NCBI GenBank assembly: GCA_026075535.2
Contig: AP026540.1
Span: forward strand, 6,200,001-6,264,000
Length of the DNA stretch: 64,000 bases
Origin: Tricholoma matsutake
Lineage: Eukaryota > Basidiomycota > Agaricomycetes > Agaricales > Tricholomataceae
Direction of reading: 5' to 3'
The notes beneath the pieces are model-generated. The model ran no database searches, was not told the origin of the DNA, and worked only from the letters and a program-made list of their open reading frames with translations. Positions 46,341-56,442 of the stretch are shown here, in pieces; the first letter of the stretch is position 1; the number at the start of each line of letters is the position of its first letter. The translations under genes and the position numbers were made by a program.

Positions 46341-47446
46341 ATAGGAAAATCCTGCTCCTCTACAACTTCCAGCTTAACCTCCTCTGCAACTTGATCCTTC
46401 GCTTCCTCAACATCTACAAGTGCCAACAGATCTTGCAGGAGTTCGTCTCGTCCCTCGGGGGTGAGCATGCGGATATCCTGACGATGGGGACACGCTCCAG
46501 CCCTGTGTCCAGGTTCCCCACAACGGTAGCAGAGATCCAACTTATGTGCACGGCTGCGGGCTGCATCAACATCCATTGGTACTGGGATATTGACGGCTGG
46601 TGTGGGAGTTTGACGAGCAGGAATGGGGTTAGGGCGGGGGAGGCTTCGATTGAAGGTGTAGGGTGTATGAGTGGTAGTTGGAGCATGGAATGCAGCATTA
46701 AACGCCGCATTTGTGAGTCGGTTCTCGTCACAGAGTGAAGCAGCTTCATACCAAGCAAGGATATCATCGTCCGCTGGGCGCCCTTCCAACATCTGTGCAA
46801 TCTGGTCCTGAATTTCTCGGTTGAGCCCCCGTCGGAACTTCACCACCACTGGTAACCCACTCCCATACCCTGCCATGTCCACCAAATCCTTGAACTCATC
46901 GATATAGTCGTCCACGGATCGACGTCCCTGGTGGTAAGTGGATGACTCAAGTCGTGTCACTGCTCGGTGGCGTTCATTGAGGGGGCAGAAGTGGCATACG
47001 AACTCAGCTCGAAAGTCACCCCAAGTGGAGAAAGGTAGAGAACCGAGTTCTTTAGTTTGACGTAGGATACGGTCCACATAGAGATAGGCGCGTTCAGATT
47101 TCATGTATGTGAAGGCCCAATAAATTTTTGCAGCCTCATCGACGAATTGATGCGACTGGAGACTAATGTATAACTCACAGGAATTAAGGAATGCATGTCC
47201 CTGCGCACGTGCACCATTAAATTCGGCGGGGGGGGACGGTTTGATCTGGGCACGTTCCTTAGTGGACGCGTTTGGCAAAACATCGTTGTTGGGTGCGCTT
47301 GGAGTTGTGAAGGGGGAACTATTAGTCGTAGGGTTAGCCTGGAGGGTCCTAACGAAGTTTTCAATCATAGATTTAAGCGAGTCGATTTGCGCGCGCATTC
47401 CGGAAACGTCGCTTTCAAGCGCGTCGAAGCGTTCTGATGCGTCCAT
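46328..47446 (-). CDS. Gag of G3 (372 aa, intact)
   Basis: Starts MDASERFDALESDVSGMRAQ with a coiled-coil-like N-terminus. The Gag core has FNGARAQGHAFLNSCELYIS, STYHQGRRSVDDYIDEFKDL and YGSGLPVVVKFRRGLNREIQ. The zinc knuckle is LCYRCGEPGHRAGACPHR (CX2CX4HX4C). The stop at 46328 overlaps the pol start at 46340 in another frame, as in elements using frameshifting or reinitiation. No stop or frameshift is seen. Confidence 0.9.
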   Translation of the reverse strand: MDASERFDALESDVSGMRAQIDSLKSMIENFVRTLQANPTTNSSPFTTPSAPNNDVLPNASTKERAQIKPSPPAEFNGARAQGHAFLNSCELYISLQSHQFVDEAAKIYWAFTYMKSERAYLYVDRILRQTKELGSLPFSTWGDFRAEFVCHFCPLNERHRAVTRLESSTYHQGRRSVDDYIDEFKDLVDMAGYGSGLPVVVKFRRGLNREIQDQIAQMLEGRPADDDILAWYEAASLCDENRLTNAAFNAAFHAPTTTHTPYTFNRSLPRPNPIPARQTPTPAVNIPVPMDVDAARSRAHKLDLCYRCGEPGHRAGACPHRQDIRMLTPEGRDELLQDLLALVDVEEAKDQVAEEVKLEVVEEQDFPICSE

Positions 47447-47600
47447 GTCGCTAGGGAGTGCGTTTGGCGAAAATGGTGGTGCAATAAAGGCGAGAGTATC
47501 TGGAACGGTGTGTAGGGACTCTGTGGAGCTTTGGGAAGCATCGTCCAGTCTGTACCTGCCTATTTTGGGCAGCGCGTTCGCGATTTTCGGGCCTTAGGGG

Positions 47601-47610
47601 AGAGTTTTCT
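47601..47610 (-). promoter_or_regulatory. Self-priming primer-binding site of G3
   Basis: AGAAAACTCT on the minus strand, two bases after the 5' LTR. It is the exact complement of AGAGTTTTCT inside the LTR (47723-47714). This is the arrangement of Tf1/sushi-type elements, whose mRNA 5' end folds back to prime first-strand synthesis. No tRNA-type TGG site is present there. Confidence 0.7.
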
Positions 47611-47612
47611 AC

Positions 47613-48038
47613 TATAAGGGCAACCTAAGCCTCTAGCAAAGGGAAATCCGAAGTTAAAATTATACTACATAATACAGGCATTGGGGGTGCACCTAGCAAA
47701 GGGAAATCCGAAGAGAAAACTCTAAGGATCCCCTTGCTGATGCCCAGTATATGTGAAGACGACAAAAATCAAATATAACCTAAAAATAGAAAAAGGCGGA
47801 GATAGGCGGATCAAGGCCGCCGAATGACATCATACCAAGGGGTATGTGTCGGAAGGGGTACTCCGCCTCTAAATATAAAAGTGTCAACATATACAAACAT
47901 GATAGCAAGGGAAAATTAGTAATAAAATCCGGAAAAATCATAGAAAATGAAGAATAGAAGGAAATGAGGTGGGGAAAAATATGGGACGAACATAAAAAAT
48001 AGGAAAAACACACAGGGCACCCCCTTAGTCCCCTTACA
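47613..48038 (-). repeat. 5' LTR of G3
   Basis: Starts TGTAAGGGG at 48038 and ends CCCTTATA at 47613. Same length as the 3' LTR. It contains TATAAAAG-type sequence (reading CTTTTATATTTAGAGG on the minus strand near 47880), a plausible TATA region upstream of the AGAGTTTTCT transcript start candidate. Confidence 0.9.
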
Positions 48039-48345
48039 CCCTGCGAGTCATGTCACCATGAGGTGTGGGTTTCTCATTTCTGTAATAATTTTGTACATCA
48101 CAGGAAAAAACCCATGAGTCATGTCACCATGAGGCATGGGTTCCTTTCCCACAATGATATAACCCGCGAGTCAGGTCACCATGAGGTGCGGGTTTCTCAT
48201 TTCCATAATAATTTCATATCTTTTCAGCAAATTATTACGGATATGAGCAACCCGTGCCTCATGGTGACATGACTCATGGGGTATGTCCTCATGGGAAGGG
48301 AATCTGCACCTCATGGCAACCTGACTTGCGGGTTTTTTCCCACGA
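48039..48345. repeat. Cluster of GAGTCATGTCACCATGAGG repeats
   Basis: Three direct copies near 48045, 48114 and 48169 and two inverted copies near 48253 and 48306, separated by sequences such as GTTTCTCATTTCYRTAATAA that also recur. Overall it can fold into a hairpin. Probably a MITE or the end of a DNA transposon; termini were not defined. Confidence 0.6.
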
Positions 48346-48365
48346 TGTACACATCTTTTATGCAC

Positions 48366-48560
48366 TGCAGAAAGACCGGTTGCAACTGATGGCAACCGGT
48401 CTTTTAATGGTTTTCAAATATTTTCAAAATGAGGCAACCGGCAACCAGAATGACCCCAAATGTGGGCAACCGCAACTGATGGTCCGGTTGCATTTAGTCC
48501 AGTTCAGTTTGGTTGCGGTCATTTTTTCGGTTGCATTAACCGGACCTTTAAACACTAGGT
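48366..48560. repeat. CAACCG/CGGTTGC repeat cluster
   Basis: About ten copies of CAACCG or its complement within 190 bp, some palindromic (CCGGTTGCAACTGATGGCAACCGG). It resembles subterminal repeats of large DNA transposons. No partner end was seen in the window. Confidence 0.5.
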
Positions 48561-48607
48561 ACGATGAAAGGAATCAATTCATTTGTTTATTAAAAAATGC
48601 GATGACC

Positions 48608-50955
48608 TTATTTAGTAGGGTCATCGGGGATGTGGGTATCGTCGAGACTCAATGATGATATGTGGGACTCGTCGAGGGTTGATGAGGATTCGGGGAGGTT
48701 GGCGTCAACTAACATATGCCTAACTTCCTCCAGGGTGGTAGGTATGGGTACTTCGCACTCATAATCGGGCGCAGAGGAAAGTATGGTCATTTTGTTGGTT
48801 GATGCCAACAAAGACAATTGGGATATGGGGGTCTCTGGGGTGTTCCCCAGAGCAGAGGCATTTGTCATCTGCCCTTCATTGAGAGGGAAACGGTCCTTGT
48901 CGACAGTGAACGTTTCATCATTGGATGAAGAGACGGAGTCGGTGGAATCACCATTGTTGTCAGGGTCTCTAATTTTTCATGGCTTGGTAGACACAATGGG
49001 AGTGAATTTGCTAACAGGCTTCTTGTGCCCGTCCAGAGGGATGCCAGTGGCGACTCTCCTCGCTCTCTTCAAGGCCTTCTTCTGGCCTTGAGTTGCCTTG
49101 ATGATGAGGGGAGACCCGGACCATCCTGAGGTTGGATCGTTCTCCAGGGGATATACCTCTGGAGGAGGTGGATGCCAGCTGGACAGGTAAGAAGGCCCGG
49201 CGCAGGCTGGAGGTTGGTTGTCCACACAAGAGGTGCTCGTGTGCAGAGATGCAGATAGTCCAGCAGAGAATCCAGAGGACCGGGCAGTGGAAGTCATTGA
49301 TTCAGGGTGGGGTCGCCCTGAATGAGAGGGAGCTCTGCCCCTGGTGGGAGCAGTGGAATCTCTTTTCCTTTTTCTTTGTGGCTCTCGAAGGGCCACATTG
49401 TTAGGCCTGGCAATCCACCACCAGGGTTCAGACATCAGAGGAGCGTCCTCTGAATGGGTATTGGAATGTTGTCGCAGACATCTTACGATATCAGCAGTGG
49501 TGGAAGACTCTTTTGAATGGGAGGAGTTGGCAGTAGCCGTTGCTGTAAGCCAGCCAATGGCATAGTGAGAACCTTCTTGGACTTCCTCATCCGAGACTCC
49601 CATGGTAGCGAGGTGTCGTACGACGTCCTCGAGGGAAGTTGAATTGATGCTGATCAGCATGGGCTGCCAACGGCACACGGGGGACAGTGGGAGGCATTCA
49701 TGCTCTCAAATCTGTTGGTACAGTCCCGGCATGGCTAGTACCTCTGCAGTACAAAGGTAAAGAAGTAGTTTAGCTTCAGGGGATAGCCCTGAAGGAATCT
49801 GTTGGTGAAGCAGGAGTTGTCCCCTGACATGTGAGAGGGAGACCCTCTGTTCATCCATCAGGGTACCAGGGTGGGATCGCCACTGGTACAGGTGTCGGTG
49901 CATGAACTGCGCCCATGTTTTGGCAGAGTCCAGGAGTGAGGGTTGCTCCAGGCAAGTAGGGTCGTTGAGTCGGTGTAATCCTCGCACTGACTGCATCTGA
50001 ACAGGGAGCCAACTGGGTAATCTCCAGTGGGCAAGGGCATAGGTCATCAAAGGCGTTCGAGCCCCTGGAGCAGTATCATTGATGAACCGCATGTACTTGC
50101 ACATTTGTTCCAACATTGGGTAGTTCCCAGAGGTGTGGGCCATCCAGGACCAGTTATCAAATTCCTCAGTGTTCTGAGGAATGGATGTAGAAACTTGGCC
50201 ATGCAGCTTGGGAGCTGGTCTCCAGTTTGCTGTCCTGGGAACATCAGGGCCCAAGAATGTATATCTTGGGGTTGGAAGGTTGGGAAGAGGTGAATAGACC
50301 TCATTCATATTGAAGTCCTTGTCAGGGACAATGGGGCAGGGAGCAAGAGGCTGCACCGGCATACAAAGTACCCTGGGGCCTCTCGGGGTGAGGAGAGGGT
50401 TCACGAGTACGAGCTCGTTTGGATGAATGTCCATCGAGCTGCTCGTGCAGGTGCTCATTCTCATCCTCCAGGTTCTGGATGGTCTCCTGGAGGGCAGCAA
50501 TATCTTTTTTGTATTCATTATAAACATGATCGGCTCTGGCGAGAGCGCCAGAGTTAATACCTGAATCTCGATGATCTCTTGCATTGAAATATTCATCATC
50601 GTGGTCATACACATGTAAAGCGTAGCTCTTGCAAGTGTCGCAAGTGCCTCAGTGAAGGATGATGCCTTCACTGTCAATCCTCCAATCTCTGGCAGCGGAA
50701 GAGCTGGTGCCCACACCAGCTCACTGGTTTTGTTCTTCTCTAGCAGAACATCTGCTAGAGCTGATTGCTTCTTCGATCTTGCCAGGGCTTGGCAAATGAT
50801 GGTGTTGGATGTTGCTGCTCGAGCCAGTGGGCTCGAGCTCTCTCTACTTCCCCCTTTGAGACTGGCCACTAGAGCTCGTCTCACACACGTGGCTAGGTCT
50901 GTCAATGTGATCACCCCCCATGGGGTCGTCTTTGTCTGGAGGGAAACTCACCATG
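48608..50955 (-). pseudogene. Unrecognised long ORF downstream of gypsy G4 integrase
   Basis: From about 50340 to 48608 one frame is open except TGA at 49708-49706 (QQI-stop-EHECLPLSP) and 48979-48977. Content: EEFDNWSWMAHTSGNYPMLE, YALAHWRLPSWLPVQMQSVR, NSTSLEDVVRHLATMGVSDE and a Pro/Ser-rich PPACAGPSYLSSWHPPPPEV. Upstream, another frame holds YNEYKKDIAALQETIQNLED (a coiled coil) and MVSFPPDKDDPMGG near 50955. No membrane segment, knuckle or catalytic motif was recognised. It lies about 110 bp after the G4 chromodomain on the same strand, so it may be an extra ORF of that element; an unrelated decayed host gene is possible. Confidence 0.45.
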
Positions 50956-51070
50956 GTAATCATACCAAGTGATGAAGAAAAAAAAACAAATGAAACTCCG
51001 CACAACATAAAGTTGTGGAGTGTGAAACCCATTGGGCAAGTTGCAATGTGACTTGGAAATTTCCAAGTTG

Positions 51071-51737
51071 TTATGTCCATCGATGCACAGGAGTTCCTGC
51101 ACGTTTGGGCAATTCTTGCCAGTCTCTGGCACCCATTAGTGCCAGATAAGCATCTAGGGCTGCAAGATCATTGCAGTTCACTAAAGGTTTCCAAGTGGTG
51201 TCTCCCAGACTCCACTTAACTTCAAACTGGATGGTACGGCCACACCACTTGTGTGCCATGATCTCTTCGATGTACCATTCGGTGTCATCTGGGGCACCGA
51301 AGTCATATGCATCAGGATAATGCCTGTTGGGAAACAACACGTTGTTGTTAGGATGGTGAGGCCTTAGTAGGCTCACATGGAAATGCTGGTGTATACGCTG
51401 GCATTTCAGTTCTGTAGGAAGATCCAACACATAGTTGGATGTCTTGAAGAGAGCTTGTAGGACCTTGTAGGGTCCTACAAATTTAGGTAGCAGTTTACTT
51501 GCGCGTCCCTTTGGTAATGCAAGGTTCTTTGTGGAGAGGTAACCAAGGTCTCCTTGTTTGACATCGGGCTCCTTGCGCCAATGCTTGTTTGCATAGTGTT
51601 GTTGAAAGACTCTTTCAGCAATGATACTATCATGGACCATGGCCATGTTTCGCAGTGCATTCATTGTGAAAGTATGCACTCCGGGAGGAATGTGTTCTGT
51701 TGAAGGAAGTTCTTGCATCATACGAGGCAAGAATCCA
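51071..51737 (-). pseudogene. G4 integrase C-terminus and chromodomain
   Basis: Minus strand: GYGFLPRMMQELPSTEHIPP, NMAMVHDSIIAERVFQQHYA, WRKEPDVKQGDLGYLSTKNL, RASKLLPKFVGPYKVLQALF (GPY/F module) and a chromodomain-like end WYIEEIMAHKWCGRTIQFEV through DTTWKPLVNCNDLAALDAYL. The core that should precede it on this strand is inverted next door. Confidence 0.8.
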
Positions 51738-52195
51738 TAGCCCATGAGACCATGGGAGTCAATTGGGATGGATTTCATCAGACCCTTCCCAGAGTCTGAA
51801 GGATTTGACTACCTTTGGGTAATCATCTGTTGTCTGTCTTCAATGGTTCACCTAATCCCGGTGAACATGACGACAACTGCATCACAACTATCTCCCATCT
51901 TCATGAAGGAGATTGTCCATTTGCATGGACTGCCTGGCTTGATCATTTGTGATTGAGACTCTAAATTCACATCCAAATGGTGGCATAAAATCCACCATAT
52001 CTTGGACATCAAATTACTTATGTCCACTTCATTCCATCCTCAGACGGATGGAATAATGGAACGCGCAAATTGTTCAATCACTCAGATTCTCCAATGTTCA
52101 TTGCATCCAATCAACAGGATTGGGTAAAGTTCCTCTCTCTTGTAGAGTTTGCCATAAACTCTATGATTAACAGGGCGATCCCCATTTGAAATCAG
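51738..52195 (+). pseudogene. G4 integrase catalytic core, inverted
   Basis: The plus strand reads RPWESIGMDFIRPFPESEGF (first D in MDF), HLHGLPGLIICD, TGA at 51954, DSKFTSKWW (relatives SDRDSKF), STSFHPQTDGIMERANCSIT (E in MER) and, after a 1-base shift, QQDWVKFLSLVEFAINSMIN. Flanking integrase parts are on the minus strand: zinc domain to the right, GPY/chromodomain to the left. So about 455 bp has been flipped in place. A small palindrome CCCATGAGACCATGGG lies at the left breakpoint. Confidence 0.8.
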
Positions 52196-53306
52196 TAATG
52201 AGTGCAGCTTGCCTTGAGGGGAGTGGTATTCCCCCTTCGAGCGGATGCAAGGTTTGCACGAATCACAGTATTTCTTGACTTTGTGTTGAAGTTGAGGCCA
52301 CCAATACCAATGTCGGATGTATTCTGATGTCTTCAGAGGCCTGAAATGCCCCACCAATGTGTGGGCTTGTTCAATGATTCAACCATGTAAGGTTGTGCCT
52401 TTGGAAGTAGAGGTGGGGATGCAAAGGACCTCTTCACCCCCTCTGTTCTTCCTCCAAATGTAACCATCTTGGGTCTGGAATTCCAGGTGGTCTTTTGGAT
52501 TTTCAAGAACTTTCTTGAAGTGTTTGTCATTGATGTATCCTTTTCGGATATCGTCATTCAGAGGGTCTACCTCTGACATGTGAATGTGCAGGTAAGGCCC
52601 TTTAGCCTGAGAGGCATAAATCGAAGGATCATCCTGTGATTGGTTGGTCTCTGAAGAAGGCGTGGTTGCTTCTTCCACATTCACAGTCATTATGGCTGTG
52701 GCTGCTTCACACTCTTTGACTCGTTCTCAAAGAGCTTTGAGCTGTTCACTAACTCGTCTCTGCTGGGAAGCAGCGGAACGAGCTTCAATCACTTGATGTT
52801 TGATTTTGAGATGTCGATCCCATGGGAGATCCTCATGGTTGGGATCGAGACATACATTTGTGAAGACGAAGTGTTGGACCAATGGAGCATCGTCCCAAGA
52901 GTTGAATTGGTAGTAGCAGGACAGAGCATCCACTGTTTTGTTCAATTTGCCTTTGACATAACGAATGTCAAAGTCAAAATGCGACAGATACTCCATCCAT
53001 CACATTTGCCTAGCAGCTAGCAGACAGCCGGCATTGAGTTTGGAAGAACTCAAGCGCCTGGTGATCGGTGATGACATGAATGCGTCTACTGATCACTTTG
53101 TCTTCCCACTTGAGGAGTGCCTCAAGTATGGTGATCATTTCATGCTCAAAGGTGCAGTAGTTCCTTTGAGCATCAGAGAATTTCTTGGACAGGAACCCAG
53201 CGGGGCGGCAAGTCTGCTACTCAGGTCCCTGACCATGCATCGCCCCAGTCCCAAAGACTGAGGCATCACAGATCACCCATATCGGCTCAGGTGAATTTGG
53301 GTCGAT
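52196..53306 (-). pseudogene. G4 RNase H and integrase zinc-binding domain
   Basis: Minus strand from the KDZ2 junction: VLKPIDPNSPEPIWVICDAS, FGTGAMHGQGPE (RNase H strand 1), NYCTFEHEMITILEALLKWE, VITDHQALEFFQT and MEYLSHFDFDIRYVKGKLNK. The integrase zinc domain is HTLVGHFRPLKTSEYIRHWY then CDSCKPCIRSKG (HHCC type). TGA at 53002-53000, 52729-52727 and 52381-52379; one TAG replaces a Trp near 53218. Confidence 0.8.
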
Positions 53307-53317
53307 AGGCTTCAGCA
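53307..53317. repeat. Target duplication of KDZ2, left copy
   Basis: AGGCTTCAGCA, identical to 58991-59001. The sequence is part of the G4 pol codons for VLKP, so the duplicated bases identify the insertion point inside RNase H. Confidence 0.8.
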
Positions 53318-53854
53318 AGTACTTTACACTCCCCCACCTATTCCAGTTGGATTCCGGTTTGTCCAGCTGGAATTTCTGGAATTTCTGGAATCTGGTGGAA
53401 TTTTTTTTGTCTGTAGTTTTCCCTATGCAGCATAATTCCAGTCAGAATAAGGATCCAATTTACACCTGGAATCCCCGGAATCTGACCAGACTCATTACAA
53501 CTGGATTCACTGGAGTCACCCGGACGCATGACCAACTGCACAACTGGACAAACCGGACAGCACATGCTTTACCAAATAAAAGTTTCACATCCAACAAGAA
53601 TCAAACACTCAACCATGGGTTGAACCATAAATAGAACAGCACACTTAACCACTTAGCTACCAAGTTGTTCTCTTTACCTAACATTTGACACTTTTATTAC
53701 CCAATTAAGGTGCGTAGTAACAAATCATCATCAGTAATAGCGCATCGCAGCTGTGTGATGTGTTGTCACAAGCGCTCTCACACACAACCACACCACAGTA
53801 ACCCAACCACTGACACATCACGACCCCATCTACCAACCACCCCCATCAAAAACC

Positions 53855-54866
53855 ATGCCAACCACCCGTGCCAACAAATGCAACAAGGGATCCAGCCCAT
53901 CGCCATCAAAATCCCTGCCCAAATCAGGATTGCAAACCTGCAAACGTGCCATATCAGCACTCGAAAAGGACAGCTCAAAGAAAGTGAAGCGAGATGAGGA
54001 GAAGGAAGAAGAGGAATGGTCTGGGAAGGGGAAAGGTAGCAAAAGGTAAGTAACCCAGCTCTTCTATCCAGCCATTATGGTACTAACATTCTGTTCCTTT
54101 TTACAGGACCTCGAAAAAAGGCTCAAAAGGACAGGGTGCGGCTTTGGCTGCCCCTTTAAGGTATGTTTCTTCTTTATTAATATCTTTTCTCATTCTTTTT
54201 TTCTTTCATAGAGCCGAACTCGCTCTCGAAGCGAGCGGAGTTTCTGTTGCCCCCCCCAAACGTGCTCGAGCGGCCAAGGCGAGTTTCCTGCCCCCTCCTC
54301 CTGGTCAGGGTGGTGCTGGTCGACCCCGAGCCCTGCAGGCCCCATCCAGTAACAGTGAGGAGAGTGAAGAGGAGACCAGTGACGAATCCAGCAACAACAA
54401 TGGCACTGACGACAGCTCGAGCCATGGGGAGCCTGCAGCCGACAACGACAATGACAGGGAGGCCGACAACAAGGACAATGGCAAGGCTGACGACGGGAAC
54501 AATGGCAAGCCCGCCAACGACACCAATGATGACACCAACGCCGACACTGACAATGGGGAGTGCCAGGACGACAACGACAAGGAGGCCCAGGACGACAATG
54601 ACAAGGAGGCCCAGGACAACGACGCCAGCCACGGGGAGGGCCGGGGTGACAACCACAATGGAGGCCCCAAACCCTGTGACAACACCACCAATGACAACGC
54701 CAACAATGGGGTCAACACCACCAACACCAGCGGCAGGAAGGCCACGGATGACAACGCTGGCACCAACACCAATGACGGGGGTACTAAAACCACTAGCAAG
54801 CCCCCATTTTCTTTTTCTTTTACTGGTTACATCCTGACCATCCCCTGTCTCTGTAGTAGCCCTTAG
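53855..54866 (+). CDS. KDZ2 accessory protein E (Asp/Asn-rich)
   Basis: ATG 53855 gives MPTTRANKCNKGSSPSPSKS, a basic start. Introns 54046-54106 (GTAAGT...TTACAG) and 54161-54211 (GTATGT...TCATAG) join to RAELALEASGVSVAPPKRAR and a long disordered acidic stretch rich in Asp and Asn (EPAADNDNDREADNKDNGKA). The end is unclear; the open frame runs to TAG 54866 but a further intron is possible. No domain was recognised. A similar composition occurs in the decayed ORF at 5479-6060. Probably a nuclear accessory factor of the transposon; function unknown. Confidence 0.55.
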
Positions 54867-55118
54867 GTCCAAAGGTATTTTAATTTGTTGTAGTTGTAAT
54901 TTAAAATCTAGAATTAGTATTAGATCATTTACTGGGTGGCTCCTCGACGGGTGACACAGGTAATGAAAAAATAATATTACTTGGTCTTTTTAATATATCA
55001 TCGTAGTTGTTCCTGGTGCAACATCCATGGTCTGAGCCAAAGGGTTTCAAGATCCAGGTAGGAGGTCTTTACTTTTGCTTTTGCTTTTTAGCATTGTAAA
55101 ACATCCATAGATGTTCAG

Positions 55119-56356
55119 ATGACTAGTCCATCATCCAGTCCACCACCTGCTCTCCATGGATCATCCCGCACTACTGGTGGACATATGCGTGGACATGCCA
55201 CTGGGAATGTCTTCAATTTTGCTGATGCAGGTGATGACGACAATCTTGAGACTCCAGTTTTGAGGATGGGCAGAGTACATATTTATAACTCACTAGTTGA
55301 TTCTATCAAAGTCAAGCCATTCCGGATTCTCAAAAAGTCGATGTTCAGTTTTCTATGGCACCCATCCTCAAATCTATTGCTGCAAAGTGGTCTCCAATTG
55401 AAAGTATGGAGCCTTCATGCATACCTATTATTGTTTATAATAATCCCATGATAGAAACCAACCCTCAAATATCTGTTTATGAACAAGGAGAGTGGACTGA
55501 CAAAGGCTGATATGAGGCTGCAGTATCATTTGATGAAGACATTGAATGGATTAAGAGAAAGAAAGACTATATTCTTCCAGTCTGTTATGTGAGACACTTT
55601 TACAGTCTCCATCAAGATTACTTGATGTTTATTTCACATAAGGAACAACAACCCACATTCCTTCCTGCATTATCTGTCTTGACTCCGGTTGGTTCTACTA
55701 GTACTGCCCCACCTGAGACTCGCATGTCTACACCTCTTTCTGTCACTGGCTCTCCATTCAAAGACAAGATGGTTGCTTCTCTCAGTATTCTGGTTGAGTT
55801 AACCGATCACAAGGATGTAAATTTGGGTTATGCATGGCAGAAGTACAAGGCATGGTTGGTGGCTGTCAAGACCTGCAATATGTTATGGGAGACTGGAAAG
55901 TTGAAAGAAGTTTTTGATTGGAAGCCAACACATGCAGATATCATCAGCATTTTCAAGGGAAAATCACGGTGGCACTTGATGTATAGCAAGGCTTTTCCAA
56001 AGCTTTCTGGTTATCCTACGATGGTGTCTTGGCTTGAGGACAGTGATGACAAGCTCTTGGATATTGAGTTGTGGGGAATATTGAAACCTGCATATGCATT
56101 TTCTGATCTTCTGGAATGGCTGGCAAATGGGGGAGAGGGTTTGACAAAGGGAGAGACAGAGGCAGGATCTGACATGGGAGAAACTCAGAAAGGAAAAGGA
56201 AAAGGAAAAGGAAAAGGAAAAGGAAAAGGAAAAGGAAAAGGAAAAGGAAAAGGAAAAGGAAAAGGAAAAGGAAAAGGAAAAGGAAAAGGAGAAAGAGAAA
56301 GAGAAGGGAAAAGGCAAAGCAAAAGAAGTAACTGGCAGAAAAAAGCAGAAGTCTAA
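55119..56356 (+). pseudogene. KDZ2 accessory protein F with Gly-Lys repeat tail
   Basis: ATG 55119 opens MTSPSSSPPPALHGSSRTTG. The frame shifts near 55345 into SMAPILKSIAAKWSPIESME and VYEQGEWTDKG, meets TGA 55508, then continues YEAAVSFDEDIEWIKRKKDY, VNLGYAWQKYKAWLVAVKTC, FKGKSRWHLMYSKAFPKLSG and a (GK)n tail coded by about sixteen AAAAGG units (56192-56290). The stop is TAA 56356. No known domain. The basic tail may bind nucleic acid (inference). The stop and frameshift suggest a dead copy unless unseen introns remove them. Confidence 0.5.
56192..56290 (+). repeat. AAAAGG hexamer tandem array
   Basis: Sixteen or so uninterrupted hexamers encoding alternating Gly-Lys. Being a six-base unit it preserves frame on expansion; long minus-strand frames here are by-products. 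Confidence 0.9.
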
Positions 56357-56442
56357 GGCTGTGTAAGTAGATACAATGGACCAATCCAATCATGTTATAG
56401 TTCTAAGTCCCCTCTTTTAGTAACCCCAATTGCCCAAATGAA

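Larger units (their letters stand above)
41992..48038 (-). mobile_element. Chromodomain Ty3/gypsy retrotransposon G3, nearly intact
   Basis: A 6,047-bp element with two 426-bp LTRs. I see three C/T-type differences between them, so insertion is recent. The minus-strand gag (47446-46328) overlaps pol (46340-42429) by 13 bases. Pol is a single frame apart from one TGA (45167-45165). A self-priming site and polypurine tract are present. Terminal sequences are TGTAAGGGG / CCCTTATA. I found no matching 5-bp target duplication (flanks ACTAG and CCCTG), which suggests recombination between copies or an altered flank. Confidence 0.9.

Noticed and set aside
48039..48345. CRISPR-like array
   Set aside because: Repeats are in both orientations with irregular, partly repeated spacers, in a eukaryotic genome; a transposon hairpin fits better.
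54177..54872. Val/Leu/Gly-rich minus-strand ORF of 231 codons
   Set aside because: Antisense of the Asp/Asn-rich repeat of gene E (GAC/AAC codons read as GTC/GTT); composition artefact.
56192..56290. AAAAGG array as a telomeric or regulatory satellite
   Set aside because: It is in frame inside an accessory gene and encodes Gly-Lys; no telomere context.
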